This document shows, in pieces, positions 61,227 through 64,000 of a stretch of 64,000 nt of DNA. The notes beneath the pieces were generated by a model. That model did no database searches. It was not told where the DNA came from and saw only the letters and a list, made by a program, of their open reading frames with translations. Made by a program: the position numbers and the translations under genes. The DNA comes from Streptomyces sp. WAC05374 (GTDB lineage: Bacteria > Actinomycetota > Actinomycetes > Streptomycetales > Streptomycetaceae): contig NZ_SMNQ01000002.1 in the NCBI RefSeq assembly GCF_004353505.1, forward strand, positions 186,001-250,000. The letters are read 5' to 3'. Within the stretch, counting starts at the first letter, position 1, and each line of letters opens with the position of its first letter.

Positions 61227-61706
61227 TCAGGTGAGCCAGCTTCCCGCGGCGCAGCCGGAGGCGTTCACCCAGCGGTGGGAGCCGATGTTGTTGAACACCC
61301 GGCCACCGTTGTTGGTGTAGTAGTTGTCGTACAGGTTGTCGGCGTACAGCTCGTACGGTGAGAGACAGACGTAGCCGTACTCGTGGCGGTAGCCGCTGGT
61401 GCGGTAGAAGGCGACGACGTCGAGGTTGCCGACGTAGCCGCTGTTCATCACGGACTGGGGCTGGCTGTACTCCGTGCCCGAGAACGCGCCGGAGCTGTCG
61501 CCCCAGGCGTAGTCGTCGCCGGGGGTCGCCCCGAGCAGGGTGCCCGTGCAGTTGACGTTGTTCCAGGCGCGGACCATTCCGTCCCGGCCGTGCGAGTTCC
61601 ACTCGGCGGCGCAGTAGTCCACCGGCTCCGCCTGGGCGGAGGTGGGGACGGCGACGCCGAGGGCCGCCAGGCCCAGGGCTGCGAGGGCTCTGCCCAACGT
61701 GCGCAT
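61227..61706 (-). CDS. Secreted peptidase-inhibitor I36-like protein
   Basis: 159 aa, ATG at 61706 with AAGGAG upstream. Signal peptide 1-26 (LGRALAALGLAALGVAVPTS). The mature part has a beta/gamma-crystallin-like repeat (CAAEWNSHGRDGMVRAWNNV, ... YTNNGGRVFNNIGSHRW) with conserved Cys pairs, as in the I36 inhibitors of Streptomyces metalloproteinases. A binding partner is not evident in the window. Confidence 0.72.
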   Translation of the reverse strand: MRTLGRALAALGLAALGVAVPTSAQAEPVDYCAAEWNSHGRDGMVRAWNNVNCTGTLLGATPGDDYAWGDSSGAFSGTEYSQPQSVMNSGYVGNLDVVAFYRTSGYRHEYGYVCLSPYELYADNLYDNYYTNNGGRVFNNIGSHRWVNASGCAAGSWLT

Positions 61707-61785
61707 CGTTCACTCCTTCTGTCGGCCTCGTCGGAGGCGTGCCGGACCACGGCGACGGCCGTGGACGCTGCGGGTGGGGATGTGC

Positions 61786-62688
61786 TCAGGTGCGGGGCGG
61801 GACGACCGTCGCGGCGTGGCCGAGCGCCCGGAGCCGCAGCCGGGCGTAGGTGTCGAGCTCCTCGCCGTACCGGCCGCGAAGCTCGTTCACGTACCGCGTC
61901 TCCAGCTCCTTGCCGACGACTTTCAGCCGGGTGTCGCGCGCGCAGGTCGCGTCGGCGACGGCGAGCTCCCGCTCGGCCGCGAAGGCGAGCGTGCGGGCGG
62001 CCCGGCGGGCGTCGGCGGGGTCGCGGTACGGGTGGCCGGCGCGGTCCATGCACCGCGCCCACTGGGCGAGGGCGGCGGTGAAACGCGGGTCGGCCATGAC
62101 CTTCGGGACGTACAGCGGCTGGAGGCTCATGACGGTCTTCTCCGCCCGGAACCAGGCCCCGGGGTCCCCGTACAGCCGCCTCTCCGACTCCGCCACACAG
62201 CCGCCGACCCGTTTGCGGACCGTGCCGCCGGTGGGCAGCTCGGCCGTCAGCTCGGGTGCGCCCGCCCCTTCGTCCAGGGCCTTGTCGTAGGCCGTGCGGC
62301 GCTCGGCCGGAAGGCCTTGGCGGTAGGCGACGTTGGGGTTGGCGCGCTTGGCCCGCTCGTGTTTCGCCGCGATACGGCTGCCGTAGCCGTGCGCGCGGGC
62401 CCAGTCGACGTCGTCCGACACATAGCCGGACGTGCGGCTCTCCTCCGGGCTCAGCCGCTCGGCCTCGTGGTACGTGAAGCCCTGGCGGGCCATGCAGGTG
62501 CTGATCAGCCGCTGCTGGGCGTCCGTGACGCGGAGCTGCTCCGCCTCGGTGAGCGGCCGGGTGCCGCCCTTCGCCGGTGGGGCGGCGGCCTCCGGCGCGT
62601 CCGGCGTACCGCTGCCGCACCCCGTCACCAGGGCCGCCATGACGGTGGCCAGCACCGCCGCGGCGACCCGGGCACGTGTCCGCTTCAT
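61786..62688 (-). CDS. Putative lipoprotein
   Basis: 300 aa, ATG at 62688. Lipobox AALVTGC (Cys24), then a Pro/Ala linker and a mostly helical domain with conserved Cys (ISTCMARQGFTY, VGGCVAESERRLYG, QWARCMDRAGHPYRDP, DATCARDTRLK), so probably disulfides outside the membrane. This matches a common streptomycete lipoprotein type of unknown role. Divergent from the FHA gene. Confidence 0.78.
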   Translation of the reverse strand: MKRTRARVAAAVLATVMAALVTGCGSGTPDAPEAAAPPAKGGTRPLTEAEQLRVTDAQQRLISTCMARQGFTYHEAERLSPEESRTSGYVSDDVDWARAHGYGSRIAAKHERAKRANPNVAYRQGLPAERRTAYDKALDEGAGAPELTAELPTGGTVRKRVGGCVAESERRLYGDPGAWFRAEKTVMSLQPLYVPKVMADPRFTAALAQWARCMDRAGHPYRDPADARRAARTLAFAAERELAVADATCARDTRLKVVGKELETRYVNELRGRYGEELDTYARLRLRALGHAATVVPPRT

Positions 62689-62835
62689 ACCGATGCTCCC
62701 CCGTTGCCTCGGTACCTCTCTCCTACGGGTCCGACACTAGGGGCGGGGGCGGCGCGCCGGTCCTGACGGATGTCAGGGGCGCCATGGCCGGAGGTGGTGC
62801 GTCCGCGGGCGGGCAGTCGCTATTGTCATGCCCTC

Positions 62836-63597
62836 GTGACGACCGTGACTGTCCAGCTCCCCGAACCGGCACCCCGGCACTCGGACGAGCCGCCGCCCAG
62901 GCCACGCCTGCTGCACATGAGCCCCGGTCAGAGCGCGGACTTCGGCCGGGGCACGCCCGGGGCCCCGCTAGCCGTCCCGCTCGACGACCCCGGCGTCTCC
63001 CGGCACGCCGGGCGCATCACCGCCACCGAGGACTACTGGCTGCTGTCCAACCACAGCGCGGCCGCCACCTACGTCGTCGAGAACATGGAGGGCGCCGGCG
63101 AGCACATCAAGGTCGCGCCCGGCCGGATCGGCGCGCCCGTGCCGTTCGAACTGTCGCGGGTGATCCTGCCGGCGGCCGAGGGCTCGGTGGAGTTCAAGGT
63201 GTTCGCGCCGCAGCACGTGTACCGGGAACCGGGCGGCGACCCGGCGGCCGGCGAACCGACCGCCACGCCCTTCTCCCTCGACCCCACGTCCAAGTACTTC
63301 CTGGTGCTGCTCGCCCTGTGCGAGCCGAGGCTGCGCTCCCCGTCGGACGCGGCCGTCCCGGGCGTCGGCGAGGTCGTGGAGCGGCTGCGGCCCCTGCCGT
63401 CCTGCGCGGGCCTGACCCGGTCGGCCGTCAACTACCACATCGACTACCTCGCCACCACGAAGCTGCGGCTGCGGGAGGACCCCGACGAGCCCGCCGCGGG
63501 CGGCGCCAGGCGGAGCCGGCTCGTGGCCCTGGCGCTCCGCTTCGACCTCGTCCGCGAGGAGCACCTGCGCCTCCTGCCCCCTCCCGTCAGACGCTGA
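62836..63597 (+). CDS. FHA-like protein with C-terminal winged-helix-like domain
   Basis: 253 aa from GTG 62836. Residues 25-95 form an FHA-type beta sandwich with the phosphothreonine signature GVSRHAGRITA and then SNHSAAATYV. The C-terminal half has a helix-turn-helix look (AGLTRSAVNYHIDYLATTKL) after SKYFLVLLALCEPRLRSPSD. Directly upstream (19 nt) of a Ser/Thr kinase gene, so it is probably a phosphorylation-dependent effector or transcription factor of that kinase. Confidence 0.78.
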   Translation: MTTVTVQLPEPAPRHSDEPPPRPRLLHMSPGQSADFGRGTPGAPLAVPLDDPGVSRHAGRITATEDYWLLSNHSAAATYVVENMEGAGEHIKVAPGRIGAPVPFELSRVILPAAEGSVEFKVFAPQHVYREPGGDPAAGEPTATPFSLDPTSKYFLVLLALCEPRLRSPSDAAVPGVGEVVERLRPLPSCAGLTRSAVNYHIDYLATTKLRLREDPDEPAAGGARRSRLVALALRFDLVREEHLRLLPPPVRR

Positions 63598-63615
63598 CCC
63601 GAAAGGCCCGTCGCC

Positions 63616-64000
63616 GATGGACCCGCACCGCAACGCGCCCGGCCCCGACCTGCCCGAGGGCTACCGGATCGGGGACTGGGCCCTGACGTCCCTGCTCGGC
63701 TCCGGAAGCTGGGGCACCGTCTACGCCGCCGAGCGGGCGCCCGGCGCCGAACCGGCCACGGGCGCGGACCGGGTCGCCGTGAAGCTGCTCCGCACCGACC
63801 TGCTCACCCCCGGGCAGCGGGCGTCCATGGAGGAACTGATCCGGCAGGAGGTGCGGTTCAGCAGCGAGGCCAAGCATCCCAACCTCGTGCGCACCCACAC
63901 CGTGGTCACCCTGCGCGACCCGGAACGGCCCGGGCTGGACGGTGCGACCGCGCTGGTCATGGACCGGGCGGAGGGCAGCCTGCACGACCTCATCGCGGCC
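63616..64000 (+). CDS. Serine/threonine protein kinase (5' part only)
   Basis: 128 codons to the window edge, ATG 63616 with GAAAGG upstream. Gly-rich loop LLGSGSWGTVYAAERA (about 27-42), catalytic Lys in VAVKLLRTD, alphaC Glu near MEELIRQEVRFSSEAKHPN and the hinge ALVMDRAEGSLHDL. The rest of the kinase lies outside. Partner of the FHA protein. Confidence 0.9.

Overview
The window is a high-GC actinobacterial chromosome segment, almost certainly Streptomyces. Codons are strongly G/C-ending, genes are packed with ATGA/GTGA/TGATG overlaps, secreted proteins carry Tat or Ala-rich signal peptides, and core genes (rpsA, polA, the liv operon, an ANTAR regulator, pyk) occur in one neighbourhood as in streptomycetes. 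I count about 53 protein genes (two cut by the window edges), one tRNA, several convincing hairpin terminators, two good promoters and several simple-repeat tracts. I saw no rRNA, CRISPR array, insertion sequence or prophage.

Layout. 1-31.9 kb is mostly housekeeping: a PAC2-family gene (partial), a secreted beta-helix protein, ribosomal protein S1 with its promoter and terminator, a methyltransferase coupled to HrpB helicase, a DUF3068 membrane protein with a 46-aa membrane partner, a secreted lytic transglycosylase, a DUF4184 membrane protein, DNA polymerase I, a YdeP-type molybdopterin oxidoreductase, a hotdog thioesterase, a secreted X-Pro dipeptidyl-peptidase, the livKHMGF-type branched-chain amino acid importer, an ANTAR response regulator, tRNA-Leu(CAA), a free-standing LAGLIDADG protein, pyruvate kinase, a SIMPL protein and a Tat-exported 5'-nucleotidase. 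32-48 kb is more accessory: an N-hydroxylase/PLP-decarboxylase pair, aminopeptidase N, chorismate mutase, an AraC regulator divergent from a GH35 beta-galactosidase across a striking 8-bp-periodic array, a trypsin, a HExxH metalloprotein, an ankyrin/HEAT protein, a secreted RNase Sa-like ribonuclease with a barstar inhibitor, a winged-helix regulator and a secreted alpha/beta hydrolase.

48.2-61.2 kb is the most coherent system: a steroid-degradation locus resembling the mycobacterial KstR2 regulon for the C/D rings (HIP pathway). Two SDRs diverge from echA20-ipdA-ipdB-ipdC, and ipdF-kstR2-fadA6 diverge from two acyl-CoA dehydrogenases. Both divergent promoters carry the same 15-bp element, CTAACAA-NN-GTTTGG, differing only in the two central bases; it is a likely operator for the TetR protein encoded here. 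The catabolic operon runs by a 4-base overlap into a Tat-exported tyrosine phosphatase, and the two halves of the locus are separated by a DEAD-box helicase and a cold-shock protein.

The end (61.2-64 kb) holds a secreted I36-like protein, a lipoprotein, and an FHA-domain protein followed by a Ser/Thr kinase that runs off the window. Convergent genes repeatedly end in overlap: 140 nt for hrpB/DUF3068, 23 nt for thioesterase/peptidase, and twice a shared CTAG that provides a stop on both strands.
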